From positions 289,158 through 353,157 of the forward strand of contig BCJX01000014.1 of the NCBI GenBank assembly GCA_001600415.1: a DNA stretch of 64,000 bases, given 5' to 3'. A program made the position numbers and the translations under genes. Below the pieces are notes generated by a model. It ran no database searches and was not told the origin of the DNA. It saw only the letters and a list, made by a program, of their open reading frames with translations. The stretch comes from Pascua guehoae (taxonomy: Eukaryota > Basidiomycota > Tremellomycetes > Trichosporonales > Trichosporonaceae). Positions 23,229 to 35,106 of the stretch are shown in pieces. The number at the start of each line of letters is the position of its first letter. Within the stretch, counting starts at the first letter, position 1.

Positions 23229-23615
23229 GGTGGGTGCCGTGTGTAGGTTTGTTGTGGGCTGGTCGGATAGGGAGAGAGGGTGTAAATGGGTTAGAGAGCA
23301 AAGGACCAAGAGGTTGGTTGTTGCTGCGCCGCCGGCTTTGAGAAATCAAAACGCACGGCGTGCACGGCACGCACGCCACGCACTCTAGCCCAAACGCGCC
23401 CCTGCCAGGCAGCCAGCCTGCAGCCAGGCAGCATCCAACTGCCAGCTGCCGGCCCAACCGGCCGGCCGCGTTGTCGTCGACCTTGACTTGTGCTCTGTCC
23501 CTGTGACGTCGATGCCGGAACCAATTGTATCCGCCACAACTCTCCAATTAACACACCTTTTTTTTTCTCCCGTCTCGCACCCAAAGTTCTCTGGCCCGCA
23601 AAAAGTTCAAACGGC
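23229..23615. other. Divergent promoter region of CDS1 and the small gene at 23616
   Basis: About 390 bp between two start codons on opposite strands. It contains a GC-rich run of GCCAGGCAGCCAGCCTGCAG type (23400-23460) and a T-run at about 23560 near the plus-strand gene. No other gene is seen. Confidence 0.45.
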
Positions 23616-24354
23616 ATGCATACTTCTTTCCGTGTTCCATCTCTCCTCTCACGACTTCTCTTCATCCCATCTACGCGCTTGATTTCCTCAATCCACACTG
23701 CAAACATCACCAGCAATGAGACACTGACAGTAAGTCGTCCTTGTCCCCCACCCCCCCACTCTTTCTCTTTCTCTTGTTTGATGAGCATTACAATCCAACT
23801 CCTAAAGCTCTGGTCGTGGGCGTGCGAACCACTAGGTTCCGCGTTGACGATCAGTGCGTGCCCCCGGGTAGGACCGGGATGGCTAGACGACCATTTTTAC
23901 ACATGACCTGATACCACTCTTGCGCTCATCTATTGTTTTCGGCAACGTGTAGCTGGCGCTGACATACAGTCTTCTTACCATGAATCAATCGCTCGCTCGC
24001 ACGCTCACCGCGTTCTAACTCCTAAGTGAGTATTCTCTTTTCCATTCCTCTCCCTAGCGCTGTGACGATAAAACATATACCATACTTTACCTCATTCGTA
24101 ACCGGCTCAGCCGCGATTGACGAGAAACTTTCAGCCTTGACTGAGCGCTACCCTCCTTTCCATTTGCTCTGCAAGGGAATCAACGCTGACAGCGTAGCTA
24201 CTACACAGAACTACAATCCACTAGAACCATCCATTCAAAGCCAAGCACTGTACCCTCTCGTAAGTCTCAATCCCCATTTCGCTCTTTTTCTGTGATGAAA
24301 TAATATTCGATGGGCGGACAGTATCCAAGTCCCATGCGGGTTTCGGCCCGCTAA
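23616..24354 (+). CDS. Candidate small protein with a mitochondrial-type presequence
   Basis: Not a recognised family. Four exons fit together in phase: 23616-23729, 23970-24025, 24058-24259 and 24322-24354, giving 134 aa. Donors are GTAAGT, GTGAGT and GTAAGT, and acceptors are ACAG, CTAG and ACAG. The N-terminus MHTSFRVPSLLSRLLFIPST is rich in Arg, Ser and Leu with no acidic residue, which resembles a matrix-targeting presequence. The middle (GSAAIDEKLSALTERYPPFH) has coding-like composition. Weak points are a second intron of only 32 bp, a first intron of 240 bp and no known homologue. It could be a lineage-specific gene or a spliced non-coding transcript whose exons happen to be open. Confidence 0.42.
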
Positions 24355-24991
24355 ACGCCTCGTGTACAAAAGTAGGCGGGGAGGAGGAGTTGGTGAATTC
24401 ATCGATATCTGAGATCTTCATCTTGTTGGCGCTTGTTTGAGCCTTGTGCTGACGGAATCGACAGTTGTGTCTACCTGTTGTATTTGGAAGCCAACCCTCC
24501 CGTAGTTGTTCTGCATCGTCGCGTTGCTATCATTCTGAAACTGCGGCTGTTATGCATCAGTGTGCCTATTGCACGTGTTGAAAGAAGAGTGCGCGGATGT
24601 TGCTTCAAACTGTTCGTCTGAGACTTTTCTGGGTATTTACGTAATCGCACAATGGCCCCCTGAGCTATCCACAATGTCAACAAACATCTGCGTCTCGTCA
24701 ATGAAACCGAACCGTGCAAAAGAAGAAACGGACAAAGAATTAGCACGGTGCTAGAGAAATTCACACACATACTGTACCCCCCGCACACACACACACACAC
24801 GCTCCCTCTTCTCAGATCTCGCCCCCTACTCCGCCCCGGCCCCCCGACCCACCCCAACTACGCACACACACACAGACACAATATTGCCACACGGTTTGCC
24901 ACTTGGTTTGTCTCGAGCAGGATCGCTTTATATAATAGATGGATTCCTCGTCTTTCCTTTATCTCTTGTTCCATCTTCTTCTCCTTTCATT
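24355..24991. other. Intergenic region, no gene seen
   Basis: Short frames only. A (CA)n-like tract at 24784-24801 and a C-rich stretch lie about 150-200 bp before the next start and are probably promoter or leader. Confidence 0.45.
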
Positions 24992-25998
24992 ATGCCGGGC
25001 CATCCCACTTCGTCCAAGTCGACTTCAGGCCCGCTCTCCGAATCTGGCGGGAGTGCACCCAACGATACACCTTGGGGCCCTGTTACGCCCGTAGATGGTA
25101 TCCCCCGATTCCCACAAGTTGACTTCTCCATCCACCTCCATCTTGCCAAGTTCCTTGAAGGCCGAGAGGCGATGTACCCTTCCCTCGCACGTATATGCTA
25201 CGACCGCAGGCGAATGCGCCGCAAGCTTCAACTCCCCCTATCGACGGACCTTGCTCGTGAGGTGGATCATCTCGCAGACACAATGTACGACCACTCTGAT
25301 GTTACCGTCGAAGTCGTTGAATTCATCTCGGCTGTGCACGCCGCCAACAAGGCGAGTGAGTGTATTGTGTATCTCGATCGCCACTGACATCAAGTATGTT
25401 CCTTCCCGACTCGTCCACCCACCAACCCCGACGGGAACGGGCAAGATGGTCAAACCGCCCATCCTCAGGAGCATTCCACACCTGCCGACGTTACTCGTGC
25501 ACCCACCAACCCCGACGGGAACAGTCAAGATGGTCAAACCGCCCGTCCTCAGGAGGATTTCACACCTGCCGACGCCATGGCCACACTGGCGGACGTAATG
25601 CGCGAACTGCGCGAGGCGAAGGCCCTCCAGCGAATGCGGTAAGCGGCCATTTCCGTGATCAAGAGGCGGTGGTAGACTGACATCCAGCGACACGAACCGT
25701 GTTGCATTCATCCATGGACTCCCGTTCTCATCGCTGGCCCCAATCGGCCAAGCCAAGGAACAGTTCCGCGCCGAGCACCCGGTAGGTATTACCGTACCGT
25801 TCTTTCGCTGCTAACCTGATTCAGTTCATCTTGTCGACATCCGATGCGATTAACAATGCGTCGGCCCAGCAGTGCCTCGACGAACTCAACTTTTTGGACG
25901 TCACTGTGCCGGAGGGCGCTCCGGTCGAACTGTTGCGCACTCACGTCAAGATTGCCCTGGGAGTCCCGTTAACTGCAACCTCAACCTCGTATTTCTAA
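24992..25998 (+). CDS. Unknown protein with a 28-residue internal duplication
   Basis: I do not recognise this family. Exons are 24992-25355, 25395-25638, 25688-25781 and about 25826-25998, giving about 291 aa. The first three junctions are in good phase; the frame of the last exon is less certain. The start MPGHPTSSKS follows a CT-rich leader. Residues 45-120 form a basic helix-rich segment (ARICYDRRRMRRKLQLPL). The second exon then encodes two copies of a 28-residue unit beginning PTNPDGN and containing QDGQTA, PQE and TPAD. A charged helix follows (MATLADVMRELREAKALQRM). No signal peptide or membrane segment is seen. The reading frame was chosen because the other two frames across the repeat give no splice-compatible continuation. 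Confidence 0.5.
25415..25582 (+). repeat. 84-bp tandem duplication inside an exon
   Basis: Two adjacent copies of an 84-bp unit (for example CAAGATGG at 25442 and 25526) differ at only a few positions. The period is a multiple of three, so the host protein gains a second 28-residue block without a frameshift. Confidence 0.85.
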
Positions 25999-26392
25999 TG
26001 TTGCGCAGCGCGCAACTATCACCTCACGAGCCCCCTCCCGGGAGCCACCTCACTCCTTACGAGCCCCCTACCAATTGCCTCCATACTTTATGACCTCGAC
26101 ACGTTCCTCAGCGGCACTTTGTTTGTTTGATGCAAGACAAGATGTACATGTCCAGTAGAGCTGCACCGCAATCTGTGCGACGTGCAAGCCTACCTACCTG
26201 CTCAGACCCCCTTACGATGACCCAGCCCAACCTTCCTGCGACTACCAACGTAGCCTGGGTACTCGGACCCCCCACGGGACCAGGCGGGCGTGTCGCATCT
26301 AAGTTTGTTGCATCTACCACGACCAACGCATCACCAACAGTCAGCCGGCTCAGCCCCCCCCCCCCCCCCCGGGTAAGAGTTGTTCGGGGTGC
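25999..26392. other. Convergent 3' region with a poly-C run
   Basis: About 390 bp between convergent stop codons. A run of 17 C (26354-26370) lies just beyond the MTP18 stop. No gene is seen. Confidence 0.5.
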
Positions 26393-27393
26393 TCAAAGCT
26401 CGGTCTTGGGGTTGGGATTCTTGATCAGGCTCTCCTCAATCTTGTCAAACACGGCGTCGACGGCAGTCTCGACCTGGAGTGTGTCAGCCGCCTCGTCCCG
26501 ACAAAGCAGCACAGGCAAACATACAGGGTGGTCAAAGATGTAAGGGAGTGCGGGGACGATGCCGATACCGACGAGCGTCGGTCCCCAGCGCTTGACACCG
26601 GGGCTGCTGTTCCTGAACAACTTTGCGCTCTGCTTGACGGCCGTGTGGATTGTAAAGGCCGGGAAGGCCATGGATGCGAGACCCTGGAAGACTGAGCGAC
26701 GCACCGCCACCATGGTGAGACGTGTGGGCTCTGAAAAGTTGGCCGCCTCGAGCGGGGTGGGACCGTGCTCTTTGGCCTTGTAGGTGGTGAATGCGACATC
26801 GCCGATGAGGTAGGCCCACGAGACACCGTACGCCGCGGTCACTACTGTGAGCAAGAGGCGGTAGCGGACAAAGTAAGTGCGGAGTTGGGGCTCCCTCCCC
26901 CCCCAGGACCTAGTTCGAGTAAACACCCACCGACAGATGGGGGCACGACAGGACGGAACGCCTCTCCAACATCGCTAGCTGGAACATGTCAGTGTTCAAG
27001 CGAGGAAATCAAGATGACATGGCTGTGGCGCGCCCGCGCCACCCCCACGTAAGCCGTCTTGACGCACTGTAAGCGGTGTAACGAGAACCAGCACGGGCAA
27101 CGTCTCGAATACGGCGGAGGTACGCAGCTGGACGTGTCAGCCGTCGGATTCTCAGGGCTCATGGTCCCTCGCTCGTGCTCGCGCGATGCGGCGGGGTCAG
27201 CTCAGCTGCGTACCGTAACGGACGTTCGAGTCGGTCGAGTCGGCTAGGCCTGTCAGCGCTGGGTGTCCATTGCGGCTCCACTCTTCCGCAGCGCACCATC
27301 CTCCTTGACGAGCGTGTCGAGCTCCTGCTCGCCCTTCTTCTCGACATTCTTCGCGGCCGCCTCGACCTTTTCCGTGGCTGTCGGTGCGGTCAT
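26393..27393 (-). CDS. MTP18: MTP18/MTFP1-like mitochondrial fission process protein
   Basis: Six exons: 27393-27297, 27243-27214, 27127-27068, 26978-26931, 26844-26525 and 26473-26393. They give 211 aa in phase. Family landmarks in order are NVRYAAYLRRIRDVARAGSR, YTSDVGEAFRPVVPP, AAYGVSWAYLIGDV and a long conserved block with GLASMAFPAFTIHTAVK. PALPYIFDHPVETAVD follows near the end. Hydrophobic stretches at about 95-110, 145-160 and 180-195 fit the multi-pass inner-membrane protein known in animals and fungi. The family is linked to mitochondrial fission and inner-membrane integrity. The acidic, Lys-rich first 32 residues are not conserved. Exons 2 to 4 are very short (30, 60 and 48 nt). Confidence 0.9.
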
Positions 27394-30158
27394 TGTTATC
27401 GTCTAAGCGGTGGGGGGCTGTGCGTTGGGAAGAAAAGGTAAGAATCAGTCAAGGAGGTGAAAGTGATAAAGTAAAAAAAAAAAAGTCGAGGACAACCCTA
27501 GCAGCTCGTAAAGTATGCACAGGAGGTGGCCCACTTTCGTCATCATCTGGTGAGTGGGGTTTGCCGATCAGTGATCCAGGCCGCGCACGCTCCAAGGTGG
27601 ATCCAAGCAAGTGGCAGCCATTCAGCCATTTAGCCCGCATGGGCAGTGAGTTTGTACCGTCCTTTGCCCGATCACCGAGTGGCTGCCGGTTGTCACTCGT
27701 TGGTGTGTGATGCCGATTGCGCAATGTTCCACGCCCTATCGCTTCGGGCGGCGGATCCCAGGCCCATCGGCGCCCGCCAACTCGCCAAGATTGAGCCACA
27801 CCTTCCTCTACCAATAACGTTAGAGCTGGTAGACGGTGAGGCGGGAGCTTCTCTATCAAGAGTGAATCAAATGACATGTACATGTGGTCATGGTGATGCA
27901 TTTCCACGTGCGCCAAGAAGAAGAGCGGTGGGTGGCGCAGAACCCGGCTGGTGTTTTGGATAAGCTCCCGTTCAGGGTCCTTTTGGTGTGCGTTTGTTGT
28001 TTGGGCAACGGGTGCCTGGGTGCCTGGACGTAATGCCTGAACTGGTAGCAAACTACAGTACTGGCAACAAAGCCCCACAGTGCTCGCAGTGTGGCTCTGG
28101 AGCCCGTTGCCTCGTTCCCAGCTCGACAGGCTTGTGGTGGTTGCCGCGTGTTTCCCTCCCCTCTTTGCCGAGCGGCAGACCGGGGCTCTCGGGCCTTGCC
28201 TTGGGATATAGCTGCCTGGGTGTCGTGCGCCACGTATTTTTAAGGGTGCTAGCTGGGGGGTTCCGCGTCTTGTACCCTAATTTCCTGACGAGCCGCGCGA
28301 GACGCTACCGTAGACCAGTCAATGTGGCGCTCAAAGGTAAATGGGCCGAGGAAACAGTCGCGTCCAAGTTGGACACAGAGAGAGAGAGAGAGGGAGCCAG
28401 GGAGGAGAGAGGAGAGGCGAGGGCCATTTGGTGTCACGGTTTGTTGCCTTTATGGTAACGGTCCCGGAAAGCGAGCGAGCGCCCCCATCGCACCATCGGC
28501 TGTTCAACAAGCAACAAAAGCCATGCATGCCAGGAACACACGCGTGCCCTCCCCCGCCGCCGCCGCCGCCCAAAGCGGGGCTGTGCGTAGCATGCATGCA
28601 TTGTGGCTCGACCGACCTCCCTCTTGGCCTTTGTTAGCCCGTCTCCATCGTCGTCTCTGCCTGTTCCTGCCCCCCCCCTTCCCGGTCCCTCGAGGTCGGA
28701 TCGCTCGGACCCCCGTATTTTACACCTGCAGCCAGCCAGAGTCCCCGTGCGGCAACGCCATCGACTAATATCAGATTCTCTCACAGCAGTCGTCTGTTCC
28801 TCGTCCTTTGTCCTCGTGTACCGCGCATTGCAGCCGCCTCGCGGACGGACACTTTGTGCGCTTGCTAGCCCTGGCCGGCCAGGCCCACAGATCTCTCACA
28901 GGTCACAGACCACCCACCGACCCCCCACCACCCCCCAACCCCCCCAACCCCCAAACCCCCACACCGCCCTTTGCTCTCTTCCCTCGGCCGCCCTCGTTGT
29001 CCACCCACCTCGGTCGTCTGCTCATTGCTACAGACACCCAAGCGCATCTCTGTACACTGTTCTCCTCCAACCTCCCACTCTCCATCTCACTCTCTTGAAC
29101 CTCCCACTCGTTCACTCTTGCACTGTCATCGTCGACAACGGTACTATTCTCCTCGTCAGCAGTGCAGACCAGCAGAGAGAAATACCGCGATACTCGGCGA
29201 AACGTCTTCCGACCCGACAGGACAACAATCTACTCTCCCCCCTCCCTCCCTTTGTCTCTTCTCGCCTTTGTCCACCTCCAAAGGCATTCACTCCGACTTC
29301 GCCTGGGAGCTCTACTCGCCCGGCACCTCCATTTCTCCCCCGATTGATTGATTCCCTCGGGCATCCGCCAACAAGCGTCTGCTGCCTCCTTGCGCACGCG
29401 CACGCAACATTCAGCTCGACCCACGCTCGCCTTTACGACGAGCTGCAGCTGAGCACATAACAACATCCTCCCTCCCACCCACCCACAACCATCCCTTCAT
29501 CTCTATCCTCCACACCAGCATCATCACCAGCGGCTTGATCCAACATGGTCGGTGAGTGGTCGTCTCTGCATGCTCTTCTCCTGTGTCAAGTCTGGTTGCC
29601 CCGTCTGCCTGGCATTGCGAGGTACGAACTCTGTTCGTACCGCCACTTTCCAATGTGCCCATGCCAAACGTCTGGTACTTTTTCCCCTCGCGCACTGCCA
29701 CCGGCCTGTGATGCACCGCCACAACACCATACTAGCAACACCAATGCCGACTTGTACTGTTGCATGGTGGATGATGCGAATAGTCTAAAACAGGTCCTCT
29801 TTTGCTTTGCCAACGGTATTCTTTCCCTCGCATGCTCTGCATGACGGGCACTGCCTCTGCACTGCCAACACGATTGGCGCCAGTTTTGAAACCAAGCACG
29901 CTGTCTGGGGCAAAGCTTGTTGGTCTAGTGCGGCCAGGCAGTCCCGTTAGCCGTTAGCCTGCTTGTTGTCTCCGTCTCATCCACATCCACTTGTTCTCCC
30001 TTTGTCCCACTCGTCCTTCGCTTCCTTCCTCTTCTTCGTTCATCCACTGACATGGTCGCTTCCTCCTCCCGCCATCTCTCTTTTCCTCTACGCACGCACC
30101 TCTTGTTCAACTCGGACCCCCTTGTTCGTCGTCGGTTTCCTTCAATCCCTTATTCACC
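27394..30158. other. Long intergenic region / possible long 5' leader
   Basis: About 2.8 kb with no supportable gene. It includes an A-run at 27472-27484, a (GA)n tract at 28379-28390 and a strongly pyrimidine-rich plus strand from 28600 to 29540. A possible mini-exon ATGGTCG|GTGAGT occurs at 29545. This suggests a long, possibly spliced leader for the membrane protein gene at 30159, but I could not connect it in frame. Confidence 0.4.
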
Positions 30159-31703
30159 ATGGACGCGCCCTCACCCGCCAATGATACTCGACAACCTCCT
30201 GCGGACGTCGGAAACGGTTCCCCAATCGCTGCTGCTGTTTTACCGACCGACACACCGTCTCCAGCCCAACCACAAGACGACAATTCGAACCAGAACGCCG
30301 GCGACCCCAACAACGGGGGGACCGACGGCGGCACGGACAACGGTAACGGTGGCACGGGCAACGGTAACGATGGCACTGGCGAAGGTGACAACCCTGCACC
30401 CAGCTCTGACGCTGGACAGTCCAGCGCCGACAACCAGCCGACGGACAACCCGGGAGACCAGTCATCCAACGTGCCGACAGAAGGTCCGACTTCCAGCCCC
30501 AATGTGCCTTCCTCCATCTCCACTACGCCTGAACCGTCCAGCCCTGCTCCCACCTCGGATCCCGAGCCATCATCTCCTGTCGAGTCATCCTCCACGGCCC
30601 AACCGACGTCGGCCCCCTCGACCCCTGCCCCCACGACCCAATCCACCACTGCCGAGTCGACGGCCAACCCCACCACGGCGGCGCCGAGTGTTGCCCCCAC
30701 CACGCAGGCGCCCACGTCGGCCAAACCTACCGTGGTGACTGGCATGTCGAGTATACCGACCGAGATTACCTCGTCGCTGGGGGCAATAACGACCACGGAT
30801 GCCAATGGCAAGGTCGTCACGACCAAGCCTAAGGAGCTTACCAACACGATTGTCGGAACCGACGCGGACGGCCGCATTTACACGGTCACACAGGTCGTCA
30901 TTGGCACCGAGAACTCTGGCAGCGCAGAGTCTCACGGGCGCTCTGGCTTCTTTGACAACACAGGGGCGGTTGCTGGCGTGTTTGTCGTTGTCGGCCTCGC
31001 CGTCACTGCTGGTGCAATCTTCTTTACCTGGTTTATGCTCCGCCGGCGCCGGCGCCAGCGTCTTGACCGCGACGTTGCCGCAGCTGCAGCTGCAGCGGCG
31101 GCGGCCAACCACCCCCGCTTCGAGGACGAGGACGACCCGAACATGGGCCAGTACAGTGGCTACTATGCGTCGACCGGCAGCAACCACGACATTGAGCAGC
31201 AGCCTCAGACAGCAATGCGCTATGGCGACTACGAGGACCCCACTGGCGGCTACGACCCGTACGCGGCGAGCCTTGTTCCTCCCGCAGGTCACTCGGACGG
31301 CGCGTCTACCAGGACCGCGCCCGGTGTCGCTGGCTTTGGCGCCGGTGGTGGAGGCTACTATGACGCCAACGGCGCCAACGGTGTCGACTACTCGCAACCC
31401 GCAGACGGCCAGGGCTACAGCGACCCGCAGTACGACGCACCTGCGCAGCACGGATACTCTGGCTTGGACACAAGCTCGCCGAGCGAGGGTCCACAGCAGC
31501 AGCACGGCTACTTTTTCAGCGAGCACGAAAGCGGGCCAGTCTACACGTACCAGCCCGACACCCGCGACAACCAGGCGGGGTACTCTGGATACCAGAGCCC
31601 GCCCCCGATGGGCGCTCCACTCGAACGGCCGCTGAGCATTGGCTCGGTGGCCAGCGGACCCAACACGGGAGTCAAGCGCGCACTGACGGTCACGAATGCG
31701 TAA
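30159..31703 (+). CDS. Mucin-like single-span membrane protein
   Basis: A single exon of 514 aa. Residues 1-205 are Ser/Thr/Pro/Asn/Gly-rich with low complexity (GNGGTGNGNDGTGEG; TSAPSTPAPTTQSTT), which suggests heavy O-glycosylation. One strong transmembrane helix lies at about 268-292 (GVFVVVGLAVTAGAIFFTWF), followed by a basic stop-transfer run (RRRRRQRL) and a poly-Ala stretch. The cytoplasmic tail (about 300-514) is rich in Gly, Tyr, Gln and Pro (DYSQPADGQGYSDPQYD). This plan resembles fungal wall-stress sensors and Mid2-like proteins. No WSC or other named domain is present. No signal peptide is encoded after the ATG at 30159. Either the topology is set by the single helix or an upstream exon is missing. 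Confidence 0.7.
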   Translation: MDAPSPANDTRQPPADVGNGSPIAAAVLPTDTPSPAQPQDDNSNQNAGDPNNGGTDGGTDNGNGGTGNGNDGTGEGDNPAPSSDAGQSSADNQPTDNPGDQSSNVPTEGPTSSPNVPSSISTTPEPSSPAPTSDPEPSSPVESSSTAQPTSAPSTPAPTTQSTTAESTANPTTAAPSVAPTTQAPTSAKPTVVTGMSSIPTEITSSLGAITTTDANGKVVTTKPKELTNTIVGTDADGRIYTVTQVVIGTENSGSAESHGRSGFFDNTGAVAGVFVVVGLAVTAGAIFFTWFMLRRRRRQRLDRDVAAAAAAAAAANHPRFEDEDDPNMGQYSGYYASTGSNHDIEQQPQTAMRYGDYEDPTGGYDPYAASLVPPAGHSDGASTRTAPGVAGFGAGGGGYYDANGANGVDYSQPADGQGYSDPQYDAPAQHGYSGLDTSSPSEGPQQQHGYFFSEHESGPVYTYQPDTRDNQAGYSGYQSPPPMGAPLERPLSIGSVASGPNTGVKRALTVTNA

Positions 31704-34700
31704 AACCCCGTCCCAGCCGCTGAGCGGCTGGCGGCTGCGTCAACCCGAGCCACCTCAACCGTTGTGTTTTCCGAGTCGCGTCTCGCGTCTGCTCGGCCAG
31801 TGTAGAACTAGATCCGGTGTGGGCAGTGGGTCGGTCCACTGCCCCGACTTTACTCATTCCCATTTCGTTCCGGCGTGCGGATACAATACCCCGTCAAATG
31901 TCCCGCCCTCGCTCGTTTGTTTTCTCGTCTCTCTTTGTCGTATCTCTTGTTCTCTGTGGGACCGGCGCTGAACGGACTACGCTTGTAGTGATGACCTCGC
32001 TCCGCGAGCCATGTTACAGTGCTGTGTGGGCTGCGCTGCGAGCTGCGAGCGAAGCGAGCAGTGCGTAGCAGCGAGGAGCGGAGCAGCGAGGGACAGAGCA
32101 GCAGGAGCGGAGGAGCGGAGCAGAGCAGGGACGTAAATGTCAGTTGGGCTTGAACCCCTCGAGCAGCAGAACGGACTTGGCCCTGCACCTAGCTCGCAGT
32201 AAAGTCGGACCAACCGACCACCCAGTGGCCAGGACCAGCCGACCCCAGCCGTGCCGTACAGTATGGCCAGCCGACGCCAAACGGCTCTGACACGCCGTGC
32301 CTGGTCGCCCACACCAGCCTCTCTCGGACTTCCGCCAGGGCAAGGACACTGTTACACTGGACTGGAAGCGTGACGTGACGCGTCACATTGGCAGAACCGT
32401 TCCTGCTGCACGGGTGCACAGCTGCGCCGCTGCACCGCAGCACCGCAGTGCACGACCTGCTACCGTACCTGTACCGTACATGTGCTGCGTACCACCTGTA
32501 GAGTCTGCACAGCCCGCACAGCCCAGTCACATGCATTGGGCGCGGAAGACAGGTCAGATACACACGACGCGTCGGCCCCAAGTGGCGATTCACAGCGGCA
32601 CAATACGGTACGGTACATGATGACGATACGCGACGCGGATACACGCCAATGGCGACCGACGAGCCGGTATGTGAATGTGATGTGCACGGTGGCGATGCCG
32701 GCGATGCGATACTGTATCGCACCGTACACGTCCCAATGTCGACTTGGCCGGGGGCTGTGCTTGCGAGGGGCGGGGAGTACCGAGCCTCTGTTGATGGGTG
32801 GACTGGTTCGAGCAGAAACTGACACTGATGGTGGGCTCTGACCATACCTCTGAGCAGTTACCGCCACGGATCCCACCCAGCGCCACGGGTACGACGACGG
32901 CCACGGGCATAGATCACGCTGCGGGCAGTCATGGGCCGACCATCATCATGGATCACACCTACAGCCATACTACTGTAGCCACCACACGGCGTTCTGTACC
33001 TCACCTCACAGCACTGCAGCTTGCCCTTGCAGTACAGCCCTCCCTGTCCCCTGCACGAGCCATCCACCCATCTACCCCTGCGGCTGGCACACCCCTGCGG
33101 CCCCTGTGCCCAGCGGCGGGCTGGCGGGTACCTCGTCGTCATGCCGAACCGCACGAGGGGATGGTGTTCGTTCTCGACACTCGGGAGTCCTGTGGGCTGG
33201 TTGAGTCTCGTACCCTGGGTTGGGTACGGACGACGGTGCTGTGCCGCGCCACACAAGGTACAGCTGTCTGCGATACAGTAGTGCTGTACCAAGCGCGAGC
33301 AGCCGCTGCGTGGGTGCCTGGCTGGTTGCAACTGGAACAATTTTACTAAAGGCTCGCCAGGCAGTCACCCCACATGGGCGGGCGACCGAGGCTTGATGCA
33401 AAGTCATGAAGTCTATGAACCATGGCGAGTTCGACGTCCGACCTCCCGAGTCTGTCATAATCTTCCACTTGCCGGTCTACTGACGTCGAGGCTGTCAAGC
33501 CCTTATCGACACTTTACCGAGCTGCTCGTCCTCAGGTTGGGGGTCAGGGCGTCCAAGGACAAACACGTTGACGCGTCGTTGAGAAAGAACAAGACGGGGC
33601 TGCTCTCTTTACATCCCAAAACTCTCGGCGCTGCACTGACACGATAACCACCCTCCTCGCCCCTCGCCCGGCCTTGACGCCTCTGTCCTTTGCGAGGCCC
33701 GACTTGGCGACGACCATGGCGTACGGTATGAGGTATGGCCGTTCATGCCGCAGCGTGTCGAATGGGCCGTGGGCCCGATTGACGCGTACAGTGTGCCCAA
33801 AAAGTCATAAGACTACAACATTAAGTGAGGGTGTGTACACGGCACGGTATATAGAGCGGCGCGCAGGACATGTGGGATATGACAAGCGGAAAACATCAGT
33901 GTACGCGCTGTCCGTGCCATTGCATTGGTCAGAGAGTGACGCCCAACGTGGACCTAGACCGAGCTCAAAGTGGCAGTCTCGAGACGTTGCGGGCGCACCT
34001 GTATGTGGTGCCGCTGTGCTGCACGCCAGAGTACAGCAAGCTGTTCGCCAACGCCCCGAGACCGAGATACGGGCCAACGAGACAGCTCCTGGACCAGCAC
34101 TTGCGAGTTTGACGGCCAAGCGGGCAGCGTACTAGCGTTGCGTATGGCGCCACGGGGCCGAGGCAGGGGCGTGCAGCGTGTTTCGGCCTGACAAGCTGGT
34201 TCCAATGCCTCTCCTCGCCTCTATCTGGACGCTGTGCCAGACGCGGCCTCCAGCAAACCCGCCCTGACGCTCACGGTGCGGCGCCGACGCCGAGCGAGCG
34301 CGCGCGGCGTGCTCCCCGGCGTCGCAAGTGCTGCACGCCCCGAGTTCAGGCGAGGTGCTCGTCAACCCCCAACGGGTTGGCGCTGGGTAACCTCGGCCAC
34401 GTCCCCGCTGCCCACGAGGAATTGCCAGCTCCGCAACAAGGCAACAAGGCAACAAGGGGTAGCAAACCGCTCGACGCAGGCGTGTATCGAAGAACACGCC
34501 CGACAGGGGAGGCAGTGAGGGGTGTTTCGCCAGCCCCGAGATGGTCGCGCCCCCACGACGTTGCTCGCGCCCCACGACGCTGCGTGCATCGATTCCCGCA
34601 GCCGGCACCCAAGCTGACATTTGGGAACAATGTCAAGGCCGGAATGACAAGTACGAGAGGGTTGGGTCCATGGTTGTGCCCCAGAGCTCGCAGTGAGGAC

Positions 34701-35106
34701 GCAAACAGTGCGACGCACCCGGCTCGCATCCACACTCTCGCCTGTGTACTGTTTTGGCTGACCACCGCCTTGTACCCACATAATCTCGCATCTCGTCATC
34801 ACCAACATGTCTCTTGTCGAGGCAAATCATCTTCAACAATGAGTTTGTGTGCATGACCGTCATTTTCTTTAGCGAGTTCCGGGGCGAGTTTGTCCACAAG
34901 GCGCACGAGAGCAAGGATATGGGCATGGCCGAACGCACAAGCACTAGCCATGCCTCTAGTCATGCCTCTAGTCATGTCATGCCTCGTATCTGGCACTGAC
35001 TCACATCTGGCACTGACGCATCTTCGTCCACTTGCATTCTCCTCGCCCTCCCCTCGCGTCCTCGCACTCCGCTCGCATCAACACGGCTGATATGCTGCAT
35101 CTTTCT
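31704..35106. other. 3.4-kb region without recognisable genes, with local GC-rich repeats
   Basis: Frames are short on both strands and show no coding bias or matching splice phases. Around 32030-32125 there is a degenerate repeat of GAGCGGAGCAG / GCAGCGAG type. A TACCGTACCTGTACCGTACATG motif occurs at 32461-32482 and similar GTAC-rich strings recur to 33300. I see no transposase, reverse transcriptase or terminal repeat. Confidence 0.4.

Noticed and set aside
28379..28392. Short (GA)n run
   Set aside because: Ordinary microsatellite, not worth a separate feature.
32140..32215. Minus-strand GGGGTTCAAGCCC with a pairing 7-bp acceptor-like stem
   Set aside because: The T-stem has mismatches and there is no A-box, D-arm or anticodon arm; likely chance in GC-rich DNA.
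31704..35106. Transposable element in the gene-poor stretch
   Set aside because: No transposase, integrase or reverse transcriptase motif and no terminal or long direct repeats seen.
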